Source of the DNA: Luteolibacter pohnpeiensis
GTDB taxonomy: Bacteria > Verrucomicrobiota > Verrucomicrobiia > Verrucomicrobiales > Akkermansiaceae
Reading direction: 5' to 3'
Length of the DNA stretch: 64,000 bases
Assembly: GCF_016595435.1 (NCBI RefSeq)
Contig: NZ_JAENIJ010000010.1
Span: forward strand, 62,001 to 126,000
The notes beneath the pieces are model-generated. The model was not told the origin of the DNA and ran no database searches. It worked only from the letters and a program-made list of their open reading frames with translations. Shown here piece by piece: positions 26,561 through 35,290 of this stretch (the stretch's first letter is position 1; each line of letters opens with the position of its first letter). The position numbers and the translations under genes were made by a program.

Positions 26561-28046
26561 TACTGCGGATTGTTGGAAAGCCCAATATCATCAGGGGGAC
26601 CATGCAAATGATGCCTCTCCAGCCTAGAGCGATGAAGTCGCTATCCCTTGCGGCTGGTATCCAGATCACCAAAGCGGCGATTACCACTCCAAATGCCAAC
26701 AGCGGCAGTGTGGTCCCCTGGAAATGAAATTTAATGAAATCGAAAAATTTCACATCAAGTGTTTTCAGGGTAAGAGGAACGATCCAAAACCAGCCGACTA
26801 ACATCGTTGGCACCAGCGTTCCGATCGATACGCCCAACACTCCAAACTGATAGGCTAGGATAATGCTCAGTACCACGTTCGCCAAGGCATCCCCGATCGA
26901 CATCGCGAGCAATTTCTTCTCCTTGCCGCACATCATCATCACCCGCTTGGAGCAGCTATTGGTCAATTGAGAGCTATAAACCGCAAGCAGCAGAACCTGT
27001 CCAATCCACCAGGTGCTATGCGGCACGCTTTTCATGCCCGTCAGAATTGAGATCAGCGGTTCCAGATAAACGGCTGAAAGAACGTAAAGTGGCGTCACCA
27101 GCAAAAATGTGATGCGTGAGCTTTGCATCAGCAACTGCTTGAGTCCTTCGTCATCTCCACTTGCCCGCAAGGAAGCGGCTGCGGGGGAAAGCATCCCTTG
27201 GAGCTGAACGCTGAAGGTATTGAGCATCTCACCCATCTTGAATCCAGCTTGATAGATCACCACCGCGGAAACACCAATCGTCAATGAAATGACCAACTGG
27301 TCACTTTTTGCCATCACCAGATTGCTGAATGTAATCAAATAAGCAACCAGTGAGAACCCCATTTGCACTCGCACAGATCGCCAATCGAACAATCTCGGAG
27401 ACAGTGATAGTCCAGGCAGTTTCCTGACAGATATAATGGCTGCCGCAAGATTTTGCATCGCGCTGGTGATGACGCTAGCTCCCATCAAAACGGGAAATGG
27501 CCAGTCCGCTTTAAGTCCCCACAAAATGAACGAAAAGTTGAGCAAGGTTGATCCGATTCCAATCCAGTTTGCTAAATCCGATCTCTGCAAGCCCCGCAAA
27601 ATCTCCGGGAAAAGCCCCAAGGGAAACATGATCGACAAACCGATGAAAAAGACCAGATACGCTTGGCCAAACTCAGACATGTCTTCCGGGTGGACGCTCA
27701 TCCCCTTCAAAAATGGAGATCGAATGCATAAGAAAATGGTCAACAATACCAGACTCATGAACACATAAGTCCAAAAGATCGTTGATAACAATCTGCTTAA
27801 ACCCGGAGTATCGCCGACCGCTGTTTTTTCAGCGACAGCTTTCTGTGCGGTAAAACCGAATCCGAAGTCCAACAAGATGCCGTATCCAAACAATGACCAC
27901 AGGAGTGCCCAGAAACCGAATTCAGCGCTGGTCAATTCGCTGAACATTTGCCGGAACAAAATCAATCCGAGCAGCAACCTCAGCACCACGCCAATGTATC
28001 CACTGATCGTCGTGCTCCAAAACCTCCGTTTCCATTCCACACTCAT
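26550..28046 (-). CDS. Polysaccharide flippase (Wzx-like, MATE/oligosaccharide flippase fold)
   Basis: The 498-residue protein has about twelve to fourteen hydrophobic helices, starting with '[20 protein letters not shown]' and '[17 protein letters not shown]', as in Wzx-type flippases. It would move lipid-linked repeat units across the inner membrane. It is the last gene of the leftward part of the exopolysaccharide locus, and its ATG overlaps the stop of the glycosyltransferase before it. No polymerase (Wzy) is visible in the window. Confidence 0.85.
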   Translation of the reverse strand: MSVEWKRRFWSTTISGYIGVVLRLLLGLILFRQMFSELTSAEFGFWALLWSLFGYGILLDFGFGFTAQKAVAEKTAVGDTPGLSRLLSTIFWTYVFMSLVLLTIFLCIRSPFLKGMSVHPEDMSEFGQAYLVFFIGLSIMFPLGLFPEILRGLQRSDLANWIGIGSTLLNFSFILWGLKADWPFPVLMGASVITSAMQNLAAAIISVRKLPGLSLSPRLFDWRSVRVQMGFSLVAYLITFSNLVMAKSDQLVISLTIGVSAVVIYQAGFKMGEMLNTFSVQLQGMLSPAAASLRASGDDEGLKQLLMQSSRITFLLVTPLYVLSAVYLEPLISILTGMKSVPHSTWWIGQVLLLAVYSSQLTNSCSKRVMMMCGKEKKLLAMSIGDALANVVLSIILAYQFGVLGVSIGTLVPTMLVGWFWIVPLTLKTLDVKFFDFIKFHFQGTTLPLLAFGVVIAALVIWIPAARDSDFIALGWRGIICMVPLMILGFPTIRSITR

Positions 28047-29200
28047 GATTTCAATTTTTCCTGCTCTCGCTGGAGTAATTTCTCGTAAACCTCAACTGCT
28101 TTTTCAGCATGCGCTGACCAAGTGAACTTTGCTGCCCATTCGACACCCGCTTTTTCCTTTTGAAGCCGCTCTTCGGGAGACATCTCGGCCAATGTCTTCA
28201 TCGACTCGTAAATCGACTCTTCGTCCAGGCCATCGAACAACAAGCCTGCAGGCCCAGCAACTTCAGGCAAACTGGTAGAATTCGCGCAGGCAATCCGGGT
28301 TCCACATGCCTGAGCCTCTAACAGAGGAAGCCCGAAGCCCTCCATCAAGGAAGGAAAAACCAACGCCTCTGCGGCAGCATACCACAAGGGGAGATCATCA
28401 TTATCAACGAAACCTTCCAATCGGATTCGCTCGCGATGTGGACTGGACCGCACCGCCTCTTCAATCACTTCCGATCCGTGCCAAGGCGCTCCGGGCAAAA
28501 CCAGCTGTCCTGAAAAACCATCATTCTCGATCAATTTCTCGAAAGCATTAATCAGTCTCAAGTGGTTCTTTGCCGGATGTTCCAATCTAGCCACGTACAG
28601 GAAAAATGGTTGCTCCAAACCTTTCCGTTTTTTGAAGGCCTGTATCGCATCCTCATTGAGAATCCGAAACATGGTGTGATCCATCCCATTCGGGATGACA
28701 GTGACCTGTTCCTTTGCCACTTTCATGAAGTGCACAATGTCACTTCCAGTGGTTTCACTAACCGCTATAATTTCAGGCACTCGTCGAGCAATCCAAGGCA
28801 CCAGGACTCTGCCGAAAAAACCGCGGGCAAAATCGTATTTATCGCGCAATACGAAGGGCGCACAATCGTGAATGGTAGCCACTTGGGGAACCGGTGATTG
28901 AATCAACATCCGCCGATAACTCGGTATATGAAGTAGATCGGCCCCAAGATGCTTCGCTATATTTCCGAGGCTAAGCTGATGCCATAAAAGGTTTTGAGCA
29001 CCACCACTCATTTTTTCGGGAATCGACACCCAATGACTTTGATCAATCCAAGGAAAAAGCCCACGATCCTGATCGAACCCAGCTATGAAGAGTTCAACCT
29101 GCGGTTGTTCTTTCACCATCGCCTCAGCGAGACAAATAACATATCTACCGACACCCGATCGGCCGCCTTGGATCATTCCTGCGGAGAGCAAGACTTTCAA
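28043..29200 (-). CDS. Glycosyltransferase, GT4 family
   Basis: About 385 residues. 'GMIQGGRSGVGRYVICLA' is the Gly-rich N-terminal loop and 'PSLMEGFGLPLLEAQACG' is the GT4 nucleotide-sugar motif (EX7E). The TTG at 29200 is chosen as start because it overlaps the stop of the WecG-STAS gene (TTGA); an ATG at 29218 would add six residues. It would add one sugar to the lipid-linked repeat unit in the cytoplasm. Donor sugar unknown. Confidence 0.88.
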   Translation of the reverse strand: MKVLLSAGMIQGGRSGVGRYVICLAEAMVKEQPQVELFIAGFDQDRGLFPWIDQSHWVSIPEKMSGGAQNLLWHQLSLGNIAKHLGADLLHIPSYRRMLIQSPVPQVATIHDCAPFVLRDKYDFARGFFGRVLVPWIARRVPEIIAVSETTGSDIVHFMKVAKEQVTVIPNGMDHTMFRILNEDAIQAFKKRKGLEQPFFLYVARLEHPAKNHLRLINAFEKLIENDGFSGQLVLPGAPWHGSEVIEEAVRSSPHRERIRLEGFVDNDDLPLWYAAAEALVFPSLMEGFGLPLLEAQACGTRIACANSTSLPEVAGPAGLLFDGLDEESIYESMKTLAEMSPEERLQKEKAGVEWAAKFTWSAHAEKAVEVYEKLLQREQEKLKS

Positions 29201-30660
29201 AGCGCACCACCCTTCCATGCAGGTAAGATTTTATCGAGCCGAAGTAATTTGATAATCTGCGCAACGGCTGGACTAGGATTCCACAGATATAATTCAGCAC
29301 CTTTTGCAGCAGCCATCTTTCGCGCCCGGATCAGCCCACCGACGGCGCGGCTATCGATGAAATCGACAAATTCGAGATCAAGCACCAGATATTTCAACCC
29401 TGGATTCCCTTCGATCGCAGCGTCCAGATCCGCGAGCATCTTATCATGATGCAAAGCGTCCAGCGGATGATGAAAGGCCAGCATCACGACTCCATCGCCA
29501 GCGGATTCCTGAACGGTGGCGGAAGTCGACTCTTCGTTTTTCAGAAGTTCCATCACCTCGGCTTCCGATTCCACCATCGGAAACAAGCTATCCATCCGAG
29601 CTGCGCGAACGGCATCCTTGACTGCGGATGATGGCTTGAACAGAATGAACAGCTTCCCGGCCTGCCGGCAATTTCTGACTAACAATGCGATTTTTCCCAA
29701 ACCGGAACTATCGATGAATGAAACCTGAGATGGATCTAACAAAACTGGCCGGTCGATCGGTTTTGGAATTTCCGCTGTCATCAAGCTGTCTTTCTCCAAT
29801 CCACCTTTCCAAACCAGTCGGATCACATCGATTGAATTGGTGGATTCCGTATCCATCTCCAGTGCCATCTTTTCACTGATTTGACTACGGGTCCGCTGTG
29901 CCATGGCCTGACCGAATGAGGCTTTGACGAGAAACAGGAAATCACTTCCATAGCGAGCCGCCAGGCGTTTGGGATTTCCGGACATCCGCCAAAACCATTC
30001 GAAGCCGGATTTTTGCATCCACACCGGAGCCCGCCGCTGTTTGCCGGTAATGAAATCCAAACTCGCACCAACGCCGATACTTAAAGGAATTCCGGTTTCA
30101 CTGTGATTGGCGAATATCCATCGTTCCTGTTTCGGACAACCGAGACAAACCAGCAATAACTTTGCACCGCTGTCTTTCATTTTGCGGCAAATCTCATCGT
30201 TGTCCCATTCGACAACCGCGCCGATCGGCGGCGCATCGATGCCGGCCACTTTCAAGCCAGGATATCGATTTTCAACGATCTCTTTGGCCTCACTTAGAGT
30301 AGCGATATCACTGCCAAAAAAATAAACCGGAAAGCTGCGGCGCGCACAAATTTCCAGAAGTCGCGGGACCATATCAGAGCCAGCCACCCGTTCCGTCAGT
30401 GGATGACCAAACAACTTGGACAACCAAACCAACGGCATGCCATCGCAAACTACACGGTCCGCAAAGAATACAATCTTCCGCAAATCCGCGTCATGATAGG
30501 CTTGGGTGGTGAAATCGACATTCGCCGTTACCATGTAGCGTTGCTCCGCCCCTGCCATCACATCCTCACAATGCTTAAGAGTCCCTTCCAAAGTCACATC
30601 ATGGAAAGGAAGCCCTAACAAGACGGCGATCGGAGGTTCCTCAGCGAGTGATAATTTCAT
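29197..30660 (-). CDS. WecG/TagA-type glycosyltransferase fused to two STAS domains
   Basis: The 487-residue protein has a full GT26 WecG/TagA/CpsF domain at residues ~12-250 ('VTANVDFTTQAYHD', 'GSDMVPRLLE', 'VCLGCPKQERWIFA', 'IGVGASLDFITGKQRRAP'). This is followed by two STAS domains: ~275-370 with 'SFIDSSGLGKIALL' (candidate phospho-Ser 318) and ~388-487 with 'DFIDSRAVGGLIRA' (Ser 437). Both keep the serine that kinases of the anti-sigma type phosphorylate. GT26 enzymes transfer a sugar to a lipid-linked precursor. The fusion implies that its activity or location is controlled by the partner-switching proteins encoded at 32985 and 35287 (inference). Confidence 0.82.
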   Translation of the reverse strand: MKLSLAEEPPIAVLLGLPFHDVTLEGTLKHCEDVMAGAEQRYMVTANVDFTTQAYHDADLRKIVFFADRVVCDGMPLVWLSKLFGHPLTERVAGSDMVPRLLEICARRSFPVYFFGSDIATLSEAKEIVENRYPGLKVAGIDAPPIGAVVEWDNDEICRKMKDSGAKLLLVCLGCPKQERWIFANHSETGIPLSIGVGASLDFITGKQRRAPVWMQKSGFEWFWRMSGNPKRLAARYGSDFLFLVKASFGQAMAQRTRSQISEKMALEMDTESTNSIDVIRLVWKGGLEKDSLMTAEIPKPIDRPVLLDPSQVSFIDSSGLGKIALLVRNCRQAGKLFILFKPSSAVKDAVRAARMDSLFPMVESEAEVMELLKNEESTSATVQESAGDGVVMLAFHHPLDALHHDKMLADLDAAIEGNPGLKYLVLDLEFVDFIDSRAVGGLIRARKMAAAKGAELYLWNPSPAVAQIIKLLRLDKILPAWKGGAL

Positions 30661-31874
30661 GATTTCGAATGGGTCAGATGATTCAACTGATCAGCGAGCT
30701 GGTTCCCGAGAGCCTGCCAGGTATAGGTTTCCAAAATTTTACGACGACCATTCAACCCCTGTTGAACACGCAACTCTCGGTCATCAACATATCTCATCAT
30801 GGCTTCCGCGAATGCCTCTGGCGTATCTGCCAAAAGCAAATGCTCATCATGATAGAGTTCCAAACCTTGAGCTCCAAGCGTTGTGGAAACGACGGGATTT
30901 GCCATGGATAACCCTTCAGCGATTTTCAATCGAGTCCCACCGCCAATTCTCAGTGGCACCACCTGCATCCATGCCTTCTGATAGTATGGTCTCACATCCG
31001 GCACCTCCCCGACAAACTCGACACCATCCAGTTTGCCATAGCCTTCTACTTCAGGTGTCGGGCTTTTACCGACCAGCATGATTTTAAAATCCGGGTAACG
31101 TTTCAGCACCAATGGATGAATTTTTTCAAAGTACCACGCCAGTCCATCTGTGTTTGGCGCGTAATCCAAGGCTCCGCAGAACAATGCGCTTGGATTAGGC
31201 GTTGGTTGTTGCGGCCATTCATCCGCGTTGAAAAACGACACGTTGGCGCCGTTTGCCAACACGAATATGTTTTTACTCGGCCCCAGTTTCCCATCGAGAA
31301 ATGTTTGATCATCCGGACCACAAACGACCATCAAGGCGAGCTTTTCACGCACCTCGCGCTCCATTTTCGAGATCTTCCAAATGTTTTCCTTGAGTTTGAA
31401 TTTCTCAAGAGGGTCCGGCTTGGTGGTTTCGATCACCTCGGTTTGGAAAAGCCAGTCGACCCGACTGCGGTCCATCACACGACATGGATGATCCGGGAAA
31501 ACCGACTTCACATAAGGCCAGAGAACCAGATCACAGAAGACGATCGAATCGTAATCCTGCCCTGCGGTGAAATCCTTGAAACTTTCAAGCACATCATCCG
31601 ACCACCAATGCCGCACGGTGGTTGGCATTGGATTCCACAAGCGGTCCGACCAAAATGGCGGCCATGGTGGATGTTGAAATGGCTCAAATCGGACTCGTTT
31701 GCAGAACTCCTCAAATCTTGGCTGATGGTATTTATCTTCCGCTTCTGAAGAGAGGCAAAAGAGATCGACCTTGAAATGGGAACCCAGTTCCTGAGTCAAA
31801 TGATAGACGCGCTGATACGCCCCCCTTCTCAAAGGATATGGAACATAAGGAAGGAAAATAAGAATCCGCTTCAT
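30657..31874 (-). CDS. Glycosyltransferase, GT4-like
   Basis: About 405 residues, starting at 'MKRILIFLPYVPYPLRRG' (31874; four bases after the upstream stop). 'VFVGEVPDVRPYYQKAWMQV', shortened here, leads to 'VPLRIGGGTRLKIAEGLSM', the donor-site motif of sugar transferases that use nucleotide sugars. The open frame continues upstream to 31973 but that part overlaps the gene at 31879. It follows the nucleotidyltransferase-fold gene and its stop overlaps the WecG-STAS start. It would build part of the exopolysaccharide repeat unit. Confidence 0.82.
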   Translation of the reverse strand: MKRILIFLPYVPYPLRRGAYQRVYHLTQELGSHFKVDLFCLSSEAEDKYHQPRFEEFCKRVRFEPFQHPPWPPFWSDRLWNPMPTTVRHWWSDDVLESFKDFTAGQDYDSIVFCDLVLWPYVKSVFPDHPCRVMDRSRVDWLFQTEVIETTKPDPLEKFKLKENIWKISKMEREVREKLALMVVCGPDDQTFLDGKLGPSKNIFVLANGANVSFFNADEWPQQPTPNPSALFCGALDYAPNTDGLAWYFEKIHPLVLKRYPDFKIMLVGKSPTPEVEGYGKLDGVEFVGEVPDVRPYYQKAWMQVVPLRIGGGTRLKIAEGLSMANPVVSTTLGAQGLELYHDEHLLLADTPEAFAEAMMRYVDDRELRVQQGLNGRRKILETYTWQALGNQLADQLNHLTHSKS

Positions 31875-31878
31875 ATCA

Positions 31879-32967
31879 TCACGCATAATATGCCCACCAC
31901 CGGGCGTAGGTCGATTCCATATCCGAGCCTGTTGAAATTGGTAAAAACCTGGCAGCCTCGCTGACACCGCCATCGGTCTGACCGAGCAAGCAAGGCAAGG
32001 CGCGCATCAATGCTCCCCTTGGATAATCTCCGAGTGGACGCAAAAACGCACCTCTCTTCAAGCGGTCTCTTGCCGCTAGAGCTAGATTTTTGCAAATCCC
32101 GTAAGCCGGCAATACACGCGGCAGACTCAGATAGGTTGCAAAATCCGGAATGGATTTGGAGAGCCTTGCCGATTCAGCCATCAGGTAAACTTCCGCCCAA
32201 GCCTTGATCAGGCCGTTGCGTTCCTGCTCCAGCGTTTCCCAACTGATGCCGGTGCAGACAGGATTGAATTTAAACTCCACTCCTTCGAGATGCCATGCCT
32301 TCAGCTTTCCGAGAGCATCTGCTAACTCTGCCTTTTGCAATCGGGCCCCGCGTTCACGGCATTGTGGATGATATTGCCCGTTCAAGCACAGCCAGGCATC
32401 ACCGAGAGCCAGCTTTGCTTTGGCATGATTTCGGATCACATAACCGAGCTGGTCTGCCCGGTTCATGCGACATCCCGCGAAGAACAATCCGCTACCGCGG
32501 TTCCAGAGCAAGCGAGTGGCTTCTTCCGCGCCGATTTTGCTGAAGTCCAATCTCGCGGGGAGCTTCTGCAAAAACGAAGCGTCGCCTGCGACAACTTCGT
32601 TTCCGGCGATCAGATCCGAAAACATCATCGAGCCTTGAGGATCCCCAACGGATTCTTCTGTCAGGCACTTGATTTCGACATCGATTCCCAATCGATCGGT
32701 CTCTTCGCGCTCAATGCGCTTTGCCCAATCTAACAACTCGGGATTGGTCGGATTCGGATTAAAGAGGAAATAGTCGAGATCATTGGAAAATTCGACCTTT
32801 TCGCCGATTTTCATGACCCCGCCTTCGCCGCGACCGTAGCCACCGCCGAGCACCAGACTGCCGTCAAATTTCCGCTCATCCCACGACTCGCGAACACGTC
32901 TGAAATGGCTTTCCAGCCGATCCACTAACTCGGGGTAATCGCCTTCAAAATAACGGCCGTTCATCAA
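31879..32967 (-). CDS. Nucleotidyltransferase-fold protein of the exopolysaccharide locus
   Basis: A 362-residue protein. Residues 40-50 'LGGGYGRGEGG' and 62-68 'NDLDYFLF' (Asp63, Asp65) match the active site of polymerase-beta-like nucleotidyltransferases, where the Gly-rich turn and two Asp bind nucleotide and metal. The remainder is helical. It could transfer a nucleotide or be a pseudoenzyme; nothing shows the substrate. The gene lies 17 bases after the STAS gene and just before two glycosyltransferases, so it belongs to the polysaccharide operon. Confidence 0.6.
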   Translation of the reverse strand: MMNGRYFEGDYPELVDRLESHFRRVRESWDERKFDGSLVLGGGYGRGEGGVMKIGEKVEFSNDLDYFLFNPNPTNPELLDWAKRIEREETDRLGIDVEIKCLTEESVGDPQGSMMFSDLIAGNEVVAGDASFLQKLPARLDFSKIGAEEATRLLWNRGSGLFFAGCRMNRADQLGYVIRNHAKAKLALGDAWLCLNGQYHPQCRERGARLQKAELADALGKLKAWHLEGVEFKFNPVCTGISWETLEQERNGLIKAWAEVYLMAESARLSKSIPDFATYLSLPRVLPAYGICKNLALAARDRLKRGAFLRPLGDYPRGALMRALPCLLGQTDGGVSEAARFLPISTGSDMESTYARWWAYYA

Positions 32968-32984
32968 TTCTACTTATAAATCTT

Positions 32985-33290
32985 TCAGTCCGTGATGGTG
33001 AAAAGCCGGTGAACTCTGACTAATTCCAATACGGTCAAAACCGTGCCATGGACCTTGGTCAAGATGGCTGGCCCACTGCCAGGTGGCAGCAAATTATTGA
33101 TATGAAGAAGTGCGCCGACGCCGGAGCTATCGATGAACTTCAAGTCATCACAATCGATCTCAACCGATTTCGTTTCCGGAGTGATCACCCCTGCTGCCGC
33201 TTCCCGCAGTTCGACTGCATTGGAGCGGTCCAATGAGGTCGTGTTGATTCGTATCTTCACGCGACCCTCGCTTTCGTGCACGTTCACCAT
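32985..33290 (-). CDS. STAS-domain anti-sigma factor antagonist
   Basis: A 101-residue single-domain protein. 'LKFIDSSGVGALLHINNLL' contains the phosphorylation motif; Ser55 aligns with the phosphorylated serine of SpoIIAA. Such proteins switch between unphosphorylated (binding the kinase/anti-sigma) and phosphorylated (released) forms. Its likely kinase and phosphatase are the two ends of the protein at 35287 in the divergent operon. It is the first gene of the leftward unit and starts about 105 bases from the rightward start. Confidence 0.88.
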   Translation of the reverse strand: MVNVHESEGRVKIRINTTSLDRSNAVELREAAAGVITPETKSVEIDCDDLKFIDSSGVGALLHINNLLPPGSGPAILTKVHGTVLTVLELVRVHRLFTITD

Positions 33291-33395
33291 GGCAATTAAA
33301 GACTCTACCTGACTGTTTTCGTATTAGAACTGCATTGTTTGCTTCCCTTGGACAACCAAATAGTTCACGAATCCAAAGAAGTTCCGAAATTTGAA

Positions 33396-34112
33396 ATGGA
33401 GACGGACCCAGCAACTTACTGGAACCAAGCAAATCACGATGGAAACGTCGAGAAGTGGAGTATTCGCGCCCGTCGCAAGATGAAAATTTGGCGAATGACT
33501 ACGCGGTTAGCGCGTGGCCTGAAGCGCCTTCTCGATATTTGTGCATCCAGCGCGGGATTGCTCTGTTTCTCGCCGATTTTTCTGATCACTGCCATATTGA
33601 TCAAAATAGAGGATGGCGGCCCGGTGTTCTTCTGTCAGAAACGGGTCGGTGCAGGCGGCAAACTATTTGGCATGTGGAAGTTCCGCTCGATGATCATGAA
33701 TGCGGATCAGGTGAAGGATCAATTGCTTGCTCAAAATCAGCATGGCCAGGCAGGCGTCACTTTCAAAATGAAGGACGACCCGCGAATCACCAAAGTTGGC
33801 AAGTGGCTGAGAAAATTATCCGTCGATGAGTTTCCCCAGTTTTACAATGTGCTCCGCGGTGACATGTCACTTGTGGGACCACGCCCACCGCTCCCGCGTG
33901 AAGTGGCGACTTACAAGGCTTCTCACCTGCGGCGGTTGAGGATCCGGCCGGGCATCACCTGTTTATGGCAAATTGGTGGTCGCGCTGAAATTGACTTTGA
34001 AGGGCAGGTTCGGTTGGATCTGCAATACATCCGCTCATCCAGTGCCGCCTATGACATCCTCATCTTACTCAAAACCATCCCAGCGGTCCTCCTCGGCAAA
34101 GGCGCATATTGA
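33396..34112 (+). CDS. Sugar-phosphate transferase initiating the lipid-linked repeat unit
   Basis: About 238 residues from 33396 (an ATG; an alternative TTG at 33339 would add 19). It has one N-terminal membrane segment ('GLLCFSPIFLITAILIKIE') and the polyprenyl-phosphate sugar-1-phosphate transferase core: 'FFCQKRVGAGGKLFGMWKFRS', 'KLSVDEFPQFYNVLRGDMS', 'VGPRPPLPRE' and 'RPGITCLWQI'. It would load the first sugar phosphate onto undecaprenyl phosphate. It is the first gene of the rightward operon. Confidence 0.92.
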   Translation: METDPATYWNQANHDGNVEKWSIRARRKMKIWRMTTRLARGLKRLLDICASSAGLLCFSPIFLITAILIKIEDGGPVFFCQKRVGAGGKLFGMWKFRSMIMNADQVKDQLLAQNQHGQAGVTFKMKDDPRITKVGKWLRKLSVDEFPQFYNVLRGDMSLVGPRPPLPREVATYKASHLRRLRIRPGITCLWQIGGRAEIDFEGQVRLDLQYIRSSSAAYDILILLKTIPAVLLGKGAY

Positions 34113-34117
34113 CTAGC

Positions 34118-35290
34118 ATGTCTCATTCATCCATCGACACATGCCCCCCCCCAACGAACATCCTTGAGTTATTGCTGCCTGATTGGTCCAACATTGATTC
34201 AATCAGAAAATCCCCTCTACCCTTTGCGCTTTGGACCATCGGTGACCAATGCCTGCTCCATCACTGGCTGGACCACGCAACCAACCTCGGCATGGAAAAA
34301 GTCCGAGTGTATGTGGCAGACCGCCCGGCTGAAGTCAGGCAATTGTTAGAACGATCGACCATCTGGCCGCTAGCCACGGAAACCATTTCGATCAGCTCGA
34401 ATGAGGATGCCCCAACTACGGCAACCCTCGTGGATCACCTTCCTGGCCATCCACTGCCAAGTTTGCCTGAAAATGGCTGGGATCTGCTCGACCGGGCAGC
34501 TGAAATGGAAAAGTTGTGGCTGGACCAGCTCCACGCGGACTCCATGGGGGACCTCCTCTGCATCGGCTCATCCTGTCGGATTCACCCGGAGGCAAAACTG
34601 ATTCCTCCGTATTTCATCGGCGACGATGTGCTCATTGGTCCCGATTGCGAAATCGGACCATATGCGGTCATTTCTCAAGGCGCTCTTTTGGCTGGTGCCA
34701 ATCAGATCACGCGCTCCCACGTCTCACCCCATTCCTATCTCGGTCCGGTGACGGCATTGGAAGATTGCCTTTTGGTTGGCAGCACACTTTTCAACCGCAG
34801 GAATCGCGCGCGCATTGACCGAATCGAGGCGCACATTGCATCGGATCTTTCCGGGACCCATCCGGTTGTGCCATTGAAAGACCGACTTCTCGCCCTGAAA
34901 CTTTATCTAACATCCCGGTCCTCCCAAGGCAGCTCCCCGGAGACCTTCCACACCTTTGATGGTCTGGATCTTCGAGGCAATCCGGGGCATGGCCTTCAAG
35001 TCCGCCGCTCCTGGTTACCCTTGGTTTGGAAAGGAAAAATGCAATTATTTGGTGTCCTGCCGAGATCCCGGGAGCAATTCGAGAGCCTGAGCCCGGATTG
35101 GCAAAACATCATCAGCCACGCCACCGTTGGAGTTTTTTCCTACGCGGATTGCCAAGGCTGCCACTCACCCGACGAGCCTGACGAAGCACTGCACGCGGTC
35201 TATCAAGCCGCCCTGCCCCCTGCCACTCTGCGCTCCGCCATCATTGATTTCACCCGCAACCTGAAACCAGCGGATCTGTCCCCATCATGA
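34118..35290 (+). CDS. Nucleotidyltransferase-like protein with left-handed beta-helix (hexapeptide) repeats
   Basis: About 390 residues. The N-terminal part ('GDQCLLHHWLDHATNLGM') resembles a sugar nucleotidyltransferase half. The middle 'IGSSCRIHPEAKLIPPYFIG' through 'GPDCEIGPYAVISQGALL' has the I-G-X-X hexapeptide repeats of a left-handed beta helix, as in GlmU-type acyl- or nucleotidyltransferases. The classical nucleotidyltransferase 'GxGTRL' motif was not found, so it may be only a trimerising or acetyltransferase-like protein. Start could be TTG at 34109, overlapping the stop (TTGA), or ATG at 34118. Confidence 0.65.
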   Translation: MSHSSIDTCPPPTNILELLLPDWSNIDSIRKSPLPFALWTIGDQCLLHHWLDHATNLGMEKVRVYVADRPAEVRQLLERSTIWPLATETISISSNEDAPTTATLVDHLPGHPLPSLPENGWDLLDRAAEMEKLWLDQLHADSMGDLLCIGSSCRIHPEAKLIPPYFIGDDVLIGPDCEIGPYAVISQGALLAGANQITRSHVSPHSYLGPVTALEDCLLVGSTLFNRRNRARIDRIEAHIASDLSGTHPVVPLKDRLLALKLYLTSRSSQGSSPETFHTFDGLDLRGNPGHGLQVRRSWLPLVWKGKMQLFGVLPRSREQFESLSPDWQNIISHATVGVFSYADCQGCHSPDEPDEALHAVYQAALPPATLRSAIIDFTRNLKPADLSPS

